The position numbers and the translations under genes were made by a program. From Ectocarpus siliculosus (taxonomy: Eukaryota > Sar > Phaeophyceae > Ectocarpales > Ectocarpaceae), in contig FN649748.1 of assembly GCA_000310025.1 (NCBI GenBank), forward strand, positions 1,474,590 through 1,493,050: 18,461 nt of DNA, in the 5' to 3' direction. Each line of letters begins with the position of its first letter. The first letter of the stretch is position 1. The notes under the pieces are model-generated. The model had not been told where the DNA came from and searched no databases. It worked only from the letters and a program-made list of their open reading frames with translations. This document shows, piece after piece, positions 9,601-18,461 of this stretch.

Positions 9601-12483
9601 CGAACTTGCAGCCTCTCCTGTCAGCCCTGTGCAGAACTTGACCAGCCGAGGACAGTGTTGTGCTCGGTGTTTCTTCAAAACCGCCAAACACGGGCTTGGC
9701 AATGTCTCGTCGGGAGTTACGGGGCCAGCACACCCCATAAAGGCATCCTGGAGCTACAGTAGGAGTGCGGCAACGCGGGTGCTGGAAACGTGCGGTGCAG
9801 TTATGAAAGGGGCGGCCCGCCCCCTCGCCAAAACGCCACGGATATGTAGAGTGCCAAATGATGGGACGGCGTTTTGTGACCTCTATTGCGATACTGGCAC
9901 AAACCCTACGGGGCTTGCTGTCAATTGTTCTTTCCGTGTGCTGCAGTGGGACCGCGGCAACCAGTTAACTACAACGATATTCGTCGGCTTGCTCTTTAAC
10001 AAGTGACTTCAAACCAAAACGCCGCCCACGCGTCAAACACGCATTCTACCCAAAGGTGTAAGCTGGCACCCAGCATGGAAAATGGGACGAAAACACAGAC
10101 AGACCAAAACGCACACACGACACCAACACAACAAGAAATCGGATGCGAGGAAACCTCACTGCAGACAGACTGAACAAGGATGCCAGCATCGGAGTGGATA
10201 TCGCGGGGTGACTGCTACGTGCGAGTGGATATGTAGTATTCTCCTTTCGCATGTACCCCGAATCTCAAGACTGGACCCGGTCTCCTGCCTCCCCTTGTAG
10301 AAGGAGCCCGATGTCTAGTAGCCGCGTTCATGTTTGGTATCCTGCTTGTTTAAGACAGAAGACTGGCATATTTTCAGTGATCACGGTATGAAGTCATTTC
10401 CATGTGAATATCCTTGACTCCTGTCTGTGGGGAAGAGATGAACGTAAGTGCTATTTCTTGTAAACCAAAATCACCCTATTCAACATGAACTCCCAACTTG
10501 TAACGGCCGGTTTTATTTGTATGCCCCTTCGTATCCCTTTGATCCCGCCGCAGTCGTCGATCGCCGTCGCATACACCGTCATCTTCCCACTACCACAGCA
10601 CTCCGGCAAGGAAGGTTCTTTCTTAGTAAGCCACCTGCGAAGGTTCAATGTACCCTGTCGGGCCATCGTTGTAGTGTCCACGTCTTCGCATTCGTACATA
10701 TGCGTACACGTGTCCATCGTACCGCCTGAGAGGGGATGCGCCTGTTGTTCTGCTTTAGAAGACTACGTATGGTGCATATCTGCTACACCATGTGGTACCA
10801 ATGATGCGAGATTCCGATTCTCCAGACGGTAGGCATCCCGGACGGGTGCCTAGCATGCCCGGCAAAAGGCCAGGAACTTTCCGTCTAAATGCCTCATCCA
10901 CCGGAACTCTACATGCTTGTTGTTTAGGGTTTCGATCAGAAAGGTTTCACATCTGGAGTACATCGGAGAGTGGAACATGACAACCGAGTCCTTGTCGCAT
11001 TCTGCGAGACCTTCATCTCAACAAACACGCGCCCAGACAAACCAACCCTAATCATGCCGTGTAATAACCTCACCGATTATTAGACGTGCGGTCATGAGTT
11101 CTGCTGTTACGGTCCATTTTCGTTCCCGGTAAAGATGTAGCGCGCGGTCCACTGCTTACTTCGTCGGTGCGTGCGGTAACGCCCGGTGCTTCAGAAAAAC
11201 ATGGGTGGGTGTAGACTACAGCAATATATTGTACCACATTGCCATACGAAAATACTGCAGTCTACATAGTCTTGACAATATTTCTGTGTCATTTCATCAC
11301 TCCAGTTGTTTACTACACAAAAGCTCGCAGGTTCTACCTACCGCAGGCTCTTGCTTGTCTAACAAAAGAGATTCAATCCGGTGTCACACAGAACGCGTCG
11401 TCTGCAGTGCATGTTTCATGTTGCCTTTTTTTTCGGCGGTTACAGCGGTGCAACAGCTGCAACGGGCTGCAAGCAGTTACCCCGCTCAAGTGTCGACTAT
11501 ACTCAACGCTTGTATGAGACGCGGAAACGTCACCTCGCTTAGATCCTACTTAGGTACCATTTGCCGCAAGTAAGCCGTGCTGCATTTGGTAGGGCCATTG
11601 GGGCGATCGGTGTGTGTTGAGGATTTTACGACACCACTAAGAACTAAAGTCTAGTGTGGAACCGGCCACAGGTTCCGTTTCGGCGGCGCGGCAGTTGCGC
11701 CGCATGGTTCGCCCGGGCAGTTCGTGGGTGCGTCTGTGTACTGTCTACACTCAGGGCGGTGCTCTCGTCTTGCACGTGCCATTGACACCCCGCACAACAA
11801 GCTACGTCTGAACAGGTATGCCGCGCTTCGGATACCTGGTGACTGCATTTCTCGAGTGTATGCTGGGACTTTCTGTGTGAAGAAGACCAGCAATACAACA
11901 ACACTGTATCTTGGCGGGTCTCGACTGAATGATACGTATGCACATATGCATACCTCAGAATATAGACTAGTCTACATAGTCTGAACTCTACACAGTTTTA
12001 TGCTTGCAAGAAAAACAAGTCAAAGGACTAGCCATCATCCGAGACACAGGCCTTCACACTATATATCAGCAGGACGGAATGGTGCCATCAGGACGAATAA
12101 TGTTTCGCGAAACTCACGCACACCGGGCGCATGCCATAGACTAAGCTACTTCTCTCATTTCCTGCCACTACTGTCCCCTGCGCAAAACATGGTTAGGCAA
12201 ACAGCATACCAGTCACCTGCGCGAGCGATCAAGCAAAATTGGTCTAGCCGTCGTGTATTCCAATTACAGTACACGAGGTTGCCTTTGCACATTGACGGGG
12301 AAACGTGCCAGCCACACATCAGTGCTCCGGTCGATATGCTGTACATAGTCTCTACTCAACGTACGAAAAACGGCGTTCACTGCCTGAAACTCGAGTCCGG
12401 CCCGTTCCGTTAAGGGTTTGAAGAGGGATGCTAACACACCAACGTTATTTCTGGTCATCTATACGTACCGCAGGGTGGCGAGG

Positions 12484-12516
12484 ACAGGTAATATCACGGC
12501 AGCCGTGATACCCTGT
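12484..12516. repeat. Imperfect 33-bp palindrome with a perfect 19-bp core
   Basis: The core 12492-12510 is TATCACGGC, a single A, and GCCGTGATA: nine perfectly paired bases on each side. After a small internal bulge (TAA against C) the stem resumes with ACAGG (12484-12488) pairing with CCTGT (12512-12516). The arms are too close for a stable RNA loop, so a cruciform or a dimeric protein site is likelier than a folded RNA. No neighbouring gene explains it. Confidence 0.75.
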
Positions 12517-14438
12517 AGCGTTCATAATGGACGACAAGCTGTAGTCGGAACGTGTTGATTCATGAACCCCAATCTATTATAGGATGCGAATAATAATCAG
12601 TAGTCAAAAGCTCGACGATTTAGTTCCACAACTGCTGGCCTTGATCCCGAAATCAACGCTCACGCAGACAATTACCCATTGCACATGCATTGGTCGGCGA
12701 GCAGGCCAACACTTTACTTCCTGGAGTGTGGGACGAGATGGATCGCCCAAAGATGCAAGACTCACCCACGCGCCACCAAATTACACTCCGGCATTTGGAT
12801 GCAGAGGCCCCCCAGCTCCTGGGTGACCTACATCACGTCATCAAGTGAATGAGCGAAACCTGACAATAATATTGCACTGATACAACAGGGGGCAAACGAA
12901 CGACATTTGACGGGATGAGCGTTCTGGACATGCCCCATTCAAGCCACGCGCAGTGCGGTCATCTCCCCGTCACTTGCTGCGGAATGATGAGGAATCACCA
13001 ATGGCTGACGGCAACGTACTGCCGAGCATGTGTAGCGGCCGTGGAGGGGTGAGAGATACCGGCTGGCCATGAAACGGGCACAACACTTATGAATTCGTCA
13101 ATAGCTGTGCTACGAAGTAGTTCCTAGGGCATGACCAACCCACCCGTGCGATGCGTTACGAAATATGGGCTTGCAATTGCCGAATCATCAACCAGAGGAC
13201 CACGAAATCCACTGATTACACTGTATTATTTGCGATTGTACTGAGACGACTATCGTACGCAATGCCACGCCTTGATTGTCCTGGTGTTTTCGGAAGCTCG
13301 CCTGTTATTTTTGCATACATCTATCAAACGTTGTGTTGCTCGTTCTAAATGCCAGGTCAGTGAGAAGGTGTACAAATGAGGCAGACAACGGAGCGGCCTC
13401 TAACGCGTCAAAACAACAGCTAGAGTCGGCTAAATGCGAGTACATGTCGGCTTGCCTGAAAGCCATCTCATCAAAGGGAGTAGAACCAGGTGTGCGACCC
13501 AAGAAGATATTTTCCCTACGAAATCTGCTAATATGTGTACTTCAGATGTGCGTATTACTACGGTTCAAGCGCGAATGCGCTCGTTTTTGGAATAATTTCC
13601 CTCCCTCCATACAATAGATTGGCCGTTCAGTTGAGCGAAACCGACAACGGCGTATGTATCTGAGAGCTCTGTCAATATCATCATGCCCGCGGTACTGTAG
13701 AGCGAGTCCTTTGGACCGCTTGTTTTTCCGCGTTTCGGGCGCTGACGATGCCCGGTTCAAACACAGCTACGGAGTGTCTTTTGCCTAGCCACATGGATTC
13801 ACCGTGTTATACCTTTTCTGCTGTTTCTCTTGCTTGTCGGGGGGTGCACGTCCCAAGCAGATGATATCCTCGAGGCGGCGTCGTGGAGAAAATTTCCTCA
13901 ACCTACACGGCCAAGGATGTCAAGCGTGTCAAGACCTTCAGGCAAGCTAAGATAGAGTAGATGAGTTTTGGTTTCCATAGATGTTGATGCTTTGGACAAT
14001 CCGTAGCGATTGTAACTGGGTGATTGTGCGGGTAAGATGGTCGGTTTTTCTAGGTCGAGAGGTTGTAGCGTCGCTCACGGCAGTGTGTGTATTGGGGCAG
14101 TATTGGCGTGATGGTAGAGGGGTCGCGTGGGTGCTGCAGCAATCCATGGATGTCACGGAACCTGTGTCACTGAAGCTGTCGGCAAAGGAATAACTACACG
14201 ATGTAGATCTCTGGACGGAAGGTTTGATGGTGTCTGATAGGTTACAACCTAAATGTGGTCCCGACCGTATCTTACCGCTCGTCGAGCTTGCACGAATGCA
14301 AACTGATTCTGCGTTGCTCTTCTCACCTCTTCTTCACGCACACAGCATGATAAACGGAAGGTATGGTATGGCATGTAAAAAAAAGTTCATTTCTGTTTAG
14401 TGATAACGTGTACGTAAGGCTAACGTCACGATGACTCA

Positions 14439-14482
14439 GTCCAACACAACAGGGAGCCAGTCACCTCCCTGTCGTGTTGGAC
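14439..14482. repeat. 18-bp-arm hairpin at the left edge of the satellite
   Basis: The left arm 14439-14456 (GTCCAACACAACAGGGAG) pairs with the right arm 14465-14482 (CTCCCTGTCGTGTTGGAC), with one mismatched position and an eight-base loop (CCAGTCAC). The left arm begins in ATGACTCAGTCC, a motif that also opens the later satellite units at 14550 and, with one change, at 14886. An 18-bp arm is far longer than expected by chance in a window of this size. Confidence 0.9.
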
Positions 14483-14777
14483 CCAACCCTTGAAGACTCT
14501 CCGCAGCTAGTGACTCGACCCGACCCAAACCGCAAGACTTGTGTCACCGATGACTCAGTCCGAACCGATCTTGGAGGGCGTATTGATTGGTGACTCGATC
14601 CGACCCTGCCCATGAGAAATCTGCAACCGGTGATATAATTTGACTTTTGACCCATAAAGGAGTTCTGAAACTGGTGACCCGACCTGTGGGGGTTGTGCTT
14701 AACAGGGCAGTCGACTGAACTGGTGGCTCAATCTGACCCAACCCGCGAGCATTGTGAGCAGGTCAAGTCTTTGACCT

Positions 14778-14837
14778 GACCCGACCCGACCCGACCCGAC
14801 CCGACCCGACCCGACCCGACCCGACCCGACCCGACCC
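14778..14837. repeat. (GACCC)12 pentanucleotide tract
   Basis: Twelve exact GACCC units, 60 bases, lie in the first long unit of the satellite. The corresponding place in the second unit (15137-15151) has only three. The tract has therefore expanded or contracted in one copy after duplication. Open frames across it (Gly-Arg-Val-Gly-Ser repeats on the minus strand) merely reflect the pentamer. Confidence 0.95.
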
Positions 14838-15158
14838 ATGAAGAGTTTTTGCAACTGGCGACTAGATCCGCCCAACTGTGTCACTGATGACGCAGTCCGA
14901 ACCGATCTTGGAGGGCGTATGGATTGGTGACTCGATCCGATCCTGCCCATGAGAAATTTGCAACCGGTGATACGATTTGACCTTTGACCCATGGAGGAGT
15001 TCTGAAACTGGTGACGCGACAGGTTGTGCTCAACTGGACGGTCGATTGAACCCGTCATAAGAAATCATGTAGCTGGTGGCTCGATCTGACCTGGCCCATG
15101 AGCATTTCGAGGTCTGTCAAATGTTTGACGCGACCTGACCCGACCCGACCCGAGCCGA

Positions 15159-15371
15159 AAATGCTTCAGTCTGCCGAAATCGAGAAGGTGTTGAAGCTGT
15201 ATTGCTGTGCGGCTGGTAGTCACGACCTTTACCAAGAACTACTGAGTCATGTCCTAACTTGAATCCCGTAGCATTGAATGAGCCATGCCGTTACCTGTAC
15301 CTTCACCAACGACGAAAATCGGCCATATGACGTAGAACAATGGTTGGCCAAATTAGTGTCAAATTTGCGAA
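15159..15371. other. Spacer between the two repeat arrays; nothing recognised
   Basis: About 210 bases of unique-looking sequence with no open frame of note and no visible repeat to either flanking array. Confidence 0.5.
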
Positions 15372-15765
15372 ACACTGCATGGAATGTTTCCCAAAACTAC
15401 CTCAAGTCGGTGTTGGTGTTTGTCTACTATCACGGTGTTTCGATGGTACGTATTTAGTACAGTGAGCCGGATTGTTCCGTTGTTTGTTCGACGGTAGTGT
15501 TTGTATTCGTCCACCACACTTTCGGTTTCGATTGAAAACAACTTGATGTTGTGAGCCGGAGTGTTTCGTTCGGTGTTACGTGTAGGTGTTCGTGTTCGTC
15601 CATCACGATAACGTCTTCGATGGTACAAAATTATTGTAGTGGTGAGTCGGATTGTTTCGTAGTTTGTGCAATGGTACGTATTCGTGTTCATCCAATCACC
15701 GTTACGTTTTCGATTGCGCGTTCTTGTTAAGGTGAGTCAGGTCGTTTCATTTTTTGCTCAATGAG
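15372..15765. repeat. Tandem array of diverged ~90-bp units (about 4.4 copies)
   Basis: The unit opening GTGAGCCGG or GTGAGTCGG occurs at 15462, 15551, 15642 and, further diverged, at 15732. The periods are 89, 91 and 90 bases. Each complete unit continues with TGTTTCGT-like sequence, ATGGTACGT or a variant, TTCGTGTTCGTCCA, then a CACGATAACG-like part and TTTTCGATTG. A partial unit precedes the first, starting near 15372. The copies differ at many positions and the array is therefore old. The open frame on the minus strand (15359-15691) reflects the periodicity rather than a gene. Confidence 0.85.
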
Positions 15766-16501
15766 CATCTCTGACATCAGTCGATAGACGTTGATTGCGT
15801 TTCTAACGGTTCCAGCTAATGAATTTAAGGCTAACCGCTGTGAGAGATGAACTCCTATCCCACGCGGTACTTGAAATGAGAGACATCCACAAGTAGATGA
15901 TACATAGGAGTGTGACGTGACAGATTATTTTTGTGAATGGGCACGAGGAACGGACCTACCCGCGTCTGCAAAGGTTACTCCTCGCATGTCAACAATACCG
16001 CGCCACGACGACCTGCGCGGGCGTTTTTGGTACGTTCCCGGCCGTATCATACGGTTTCAATGAACAATATTCCCGCTATTTTGTTTGTCCGGGGTTTACT
16101 CCTCCGGTATGGTGTGGATGTTCATGAAGCACGTTTCGATGCGGCCATATAATGTGCCGGGGTAACGCACGACCCCCCCGACTGCACGTGCCCCTAGCGA
16201 TCATATGCGGATCTAGCGGTTCTACTTCAGCTCCCCCATTGGCGCGTGCAAACCCCTCGATATACGGTAGTTCAAATCGCATTCCCAACAGCACCTGGCC
16301 ACTGCAGGTACCTTAGTTTATTTTTCCACCTGCCCTTGGCCGTTTGCCATTCTATTTTCTTCCTCAGTACCACTCTCCAGGGTACTGATTGCTTGCAGTG
16401 CCCCCCCCCCCCTCGTTCGTTGGAACCAAATTGATATCCTGTGTGACGCAGGGAGCATGCAGCGACATGCATGAATGGGTATCAGGACCGTAGGGGCTTC
16501 C
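15766..16501. other. Unassigned stretch; no gene recognised
   Basis: It holds only short open frames without recognisable content, a C12 run at 16401-16412, and an eight-base inverted pair (ACTCCTAT / ATAGGAGT, near 15850 and 15904) that is short enough to be chance. No RNA gene or transposon signature was seen. Confidence 0.45.
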
Positions 16502-16546
16502 GGGATCATCGGGGTCGTCAGGGTCGTCGGGGACGTTGGGAAGACG
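16502..16546. repeat. 9-bp minisatellite, five imperfect units
   Basis: Units are GGGATCATC, GGGGTCGTC, AGGGTCGTC, GGGGACGTT and GGGAAGACG. In one minus-strand frame the array reads as a repeated Asp-Asp-Pro, in a frame open for about 76 codons (stop to stop) but lacking an upstream ATG. A relic of coding sequence is possible; a plain minisatellite is the simpler reading. Confidence 0.6.
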
Positions 16547-16698
16547 AATCGACGACCGGCAAGGGCGAGACGGAAGACTCGGACTTCCCCATCAGCACCG
16601 GAGAAGGGGTGGAGCTGTTCAGCATACACACCAAGTGAGGGAGACTCAACAAATAGCCAATACGGTTTTGGAATAGCGGCCTGTCTTCGTGTTAAGGC

Positions 16699-16929
16699 CT
16701 ACCTGCCGACCTTGCTGGGAAAGGTCGGGTCCTCGTTCATTCTCTTGATGGACGCTCCCTCTTTGCCTGTCAGGATTTGCACACACCTGCCTCGATCTCT
16801 TAAACATCCAAGCGCAGGTTCATTACATGTTGCTGAGAATACCCTTGCTCCGTTATGAGCAAAGGTCCCTGAAGTGGTGAATAACCGTTCACCAACGGAG
16901 GTAATTTCGCTCTTATTGCAATGTGGCAA
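16699..16929 (-). pseudogene. Probable hAT-family transposase C-terminal fragment (decayed)
   Basis: Read on the minus strand, the frame contains EITSVGERLFTTSGTFAHNG, then ARVFSATCNEPALGCLRDRG. The known hAT C-terminal dimerisation region has the pattern S-x-x-ERxFSxxG, a basic/Asn stretch, L/F-S or T, then a helix ending in L-R/H-x-N/D. The fit to ERLFTTSG and to the spacing after it is good but not decisive. There is no ATG, no DDE catalytic region, and no terminal inverted repeats were found, so this would be a short non-autonomous or dead remnant. Frame-shifted remains of the preceding segment (WPFLATLQ, in another frame just upstream) may belong to it. If the match is wrong, this is just a chance frame of 76 codons. 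Confidence 0.4.
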
Positions 16930-17194
16930 GGAATGGCCAAGCGTGGCTGACGTTAGTCAGCCTTGCGAGGGTGAAAGGTGAGAGTGAGCTTCAGGGGCTC
17001 GCTTCTACCCTCCGGCTGGTCACAGCAGACGGAGGGTCTTTTCGTTGTAAAGATCCTCAGACCTCGAGAACGTCGTTCCTGGGGTCACGGATCTATACGG
17101 TTGTATGTGCGTCTCTACTCCTGGGAAGATACCTATATCCTGGTTTCCACTTTGCCCCCCTTTTTGTTCGCCGAAAATCCATCTTTATGAAAAA
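16930..17194. other. Unassigned stretch between the hAT-like fragment and the exon-like block
   Basis: Frames are open only by chance length here. Upstream parts of the hAT-like frame could lie in this stretch on the minus strand, but no catalytic motif was recognised. Confidence 0.35.
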
Positions 17195-17407
17195 ATGGTT
17201 TTTGGCGCTCATTCTCAAGTGAATGAGGGAATGCCAGTGGAATTGGATTTAGGTTACTACTCCTGGTTGTATGACACAGCTCGTGAATATGATTGTTTCC
17301 CCCTCCTCATCGCTGCCGTGTTGAGAAAACACGCGTTACGTTACAACGAGGGGATCCGCACATACCCGAGACTCATACGTGATAGATTGTTCTGGAGTCA
17401 CTATGTT
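17195..17407 (+). other. Exon-like open block ending at a consensus donor; product not recognised
   Basis: From ATG 17195 the frame runs 71 codons to GTT|GTAAGT (donor at 17408), a perfect consensus. The peptide looks protein-like: GYYSWLYDTAREYDCFPLL, then a basic stretch, then RTYPRLIRDRLFWSHYV. An R-x-R-L-x-W-x-x-Y-V arrangement of this sort occurs ahead of the catalytic domain in some PIF/Harbinger-type transposases, but I cannot confirm that from memory. About half its codons end in G or C, no better than background, so chance remains a serious alternative. Confidence 0.25.
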
Positions 17408-18184
17408 GTAAGTAACTCGACGACACCTGTTTGATTGGTGATTGTCCTCGTGTCTCCTATCATTCACGAGCAGATGATTGTCTTTTGAGACAGTTTGCAA
17501 ATCCCTTGCTTTCAAGGTTTAGACTTGCTGCGGTGTTTGGCTCGCGTTGACCATACATACCGCTTGGGCGTGCAATTCGTTTTGTTGCTGGACGAATTGA
17601 ACAGGCGCACGGTGCGTTGACAGTTTTTTTTTTTTTTTACTGTCACCGGTTGTTTATCGTGTAAAACGAAGGAACGATGCGCGGGAAACATCCGTACACC
17701 TCGCCCATTTGAAGCAGTATCATGCACGGCAGAAACAAACCTCCAGCACCACAGTTTGAAAAACTGGCTGAATTTTTCTTGGGGAAACAAATTCCTTTGC
17801 CGTCACTGAATGAAACAAACCGACGCGAATCAACCGAAAATTGACCGATACGTCGTTGACAAAGTGGTAGGCCATAAAACAGGCCCAGGGCCGAAAAGCC
17901 AACACAACTACAAATAAATAGTCGGCTGCGTTTACGAGGGTACGGCCCAGAGTCGGACCTAGTGTATCGAGCAGACGAGGTACCACAATAATGTCATGAA
18001 ATGATTTCCGCATACATGTACAGATCAAAACATGATCTGAGCATCGCGCTTGCTGGAAAACAGTCACCGGAAAAGCAGTTTCGGATTTGGTCCGTCAGTG
18101 TCCTGGTATGGCTTGTATTGTATAGTAGCACTTGTTGACCAGGTTTGAACACTGGATACTGCGGCAACTTTTTGTTTTTCGCAG
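17408..18184. other. Stretch between two exon-like blocks; possibly an intron
   Basis: It would be a 777-base intron if the flanking blocks belong together. It contains a T14 run (17626-17639). The minus-strand frame 17720-18067 (115 codons) has no clear domain. Confidence 0.3.
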
Positions 18185-18326
18185 CGTGTTTTTCAGAACG
18201 TTCCGTCAGGTTTCGACGCGCGAGTTCGAACGCGATCTATCTGCAGATTGTCTCGTGTTTGTTGAGAAAAACTCTCGGTATCGGCGGTTGTCCCGACGTG
18301 TGGTATCCCAAGAATTACATCTACAG
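18185..18326 (+). other. Exon-like block with acceptor- and donor-like ends; product not recognised
   Basis: A pyrimidine tract and CGCAG precede 18185 (a second CAG ends at 18209), and CAG|GTAAAC follows at 18327. Two frames are open. One reads SNAIYLQIVSCLLRKTLGIG then GCPDVWYPKNYIYR and has about two thirds of codons ending in G/C; it needs a phase-1 entry. The other reads VSTREFERDLSADCLVFVEK and would join the 17195-17407 block in phase 0 through the second acceptor. Codon use favours the first, splicing phase the second, so neither is secure. Any following exon would be beyond the right edge. Confidence 0.25.
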
Positions 18327-18461
18327 GTAAACAAACGTGGTTGGCGACCGAACATCAAGAAAAACGGTGTCTCATGCATGGTTGTACTAATCAAACACCT
18401 TCCTCTCGTAACGTAAGGTACAGCACCACACAACCTACAACCTCGCTTCTCTAATTCTTCA

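Larger units (their letters stand above)
9581..14424. other. Gene-poor stretch; no gene recognised
   Basis: About 4.8 kb with more even base composition than the gene half. The longest open frames starting with ATG, 10485-10832 (115 residues) and 12000-12413 (137 residues), have no recognisable domain, no splice-site framing and mixed codon ends, so I treat them as chance. There are no tRNA-like folds, no clear transposase and no long internal repeat. Two small structures stand out and are listed separately: a TA run (9588-9600) and a palindrome (12484-12516). Confidence 0.5.
14425..15158. repeat. Complex satellite: diverged ~40-45-bp monomers in a ~340-360-bp higher-order duplication
   Basis: A long unit starting at 14541 (GTGTCACCGATGACTCAGTC) recurs at 14878 with few changes. 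Matching landmarks lie 337 bases apart (for example CCCATGAGAAAT near 14608 and 14945) and 359 apart after a ~22-base insertion in the second copy. Inside each unit a shorter theme repeats: GACCC, then (A)TGA-AG, a T-rich part, GCAACTGGTGACTCGATCC. The left edge has one more partial unit with a hairpin. No coding capacity is evident. It resembles no repeat family I can name. Confidence 0.85.

Noticed and set aside
9629-10006. 125-codon frame following a TA-rich tract
   Set aside because: It opens at GTG with no ATG near the start, and nothing in the peptide is recognisable.
10485-10832. 115-codon ATG open frame
   Set aside because: No motif or codon bias; treated as chance in a gene-poor region.
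11259-11982. Exact 14-base direct repeat AGTCTACATAGTCT at 11259 and 11969, with a partial third copy near 12342
   Set aside because: An exact 14-base match somewhere in an 18-kb window is expected about once by chance, and there is no extension on either side.
12000-12413. 137-codon ATG open frame
   Set aside because: No recognisable domain, mixed codon ends and no splice-site context; a frame this long is plausible by chance given six frames over several kb.
14699-15058. 119-codon frame with Gly-Arg-Val-Gly-Ser repeats on the minus strand
   Set aside because: It is a translation of the (GACCC)n tract and satellite, not a gene.
14425-15765. CRISPR array
   Set aside because: The repeats are adjacent and diverged, without unique spacers of uniform length, and the genome is eukaryotic.

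Overview
The window looks like nuclear DNA of a GC-rich, intron-dense eukaryote. Two protein genes are split into short exons by GT-AG introns of roughly 0.2-0.8 kb. Coding exons end mostly in G or C, while introns and intergenic DNA are richer in A/T. A gene with all the hallmarks of mitochondrial COX15 lies head-to-head with an HMG-box gene. Short exons, alternating gene orientation and long non-coding tails would suit a stramenopile such as a brown alga. That assignment is inference from gene architecture, not from a diagnostic sequence.

Layout. Positions 1-371 are homopolymer-inflated sequence that looks like a poor contig end, with a duplicated ~76-bp segment. Positions 372-3176 (minus) hold an HMG-box protein gene with four visible exons; its 3' end is not settled. 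Positions 3177-4262 are the shared upstream region of the two divergent genes. Positions 4263-8758 (plus) hold COX15, heme A synthase, in seven exons that join in frame to a predicted 491-residue protein carrying all four conserved histidines. Just after its stop, 8831-8932 is a short GC-rich block with coding-like codon use and a donor-like end that the COX15 model does not explain.

From about 8.9 kb to the right edge no gene can be recognised. This half holds structured repeats: a 33-bp imperfect palindrome (12484-12516); a 44-bp hairpin (14439-14482) at the left edge of a complex satellite (about 14425-15158) containing a (GACCC)12 tract; and an array of diverged ~90-bp units (about 15372-15765). 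It also holds a 9-bp minisatellite (16502-16546), a probable decayed hAT transposase C-terminus on the minus strand (16699-16929), and two weak exon-like blocks on the plus strand (17195-17407 and 18185-18326).

The two real genes have no obvious functional link beyond a possible shared promoter region: one is a chromatin/DNA-bending type nuclear protein, the other a mitochondrial inner-membrane enzyme for cytochrome oxidase assembly. The most unusual items are the 242-residue lysine/arginine-free, alanine-rich N-terminus of the HMG protein, the uniform phase-0 intron pattern, and the unnamed tandem repeats between 14.4 and 15.8 kb. I found no convincing new multi-gene system.
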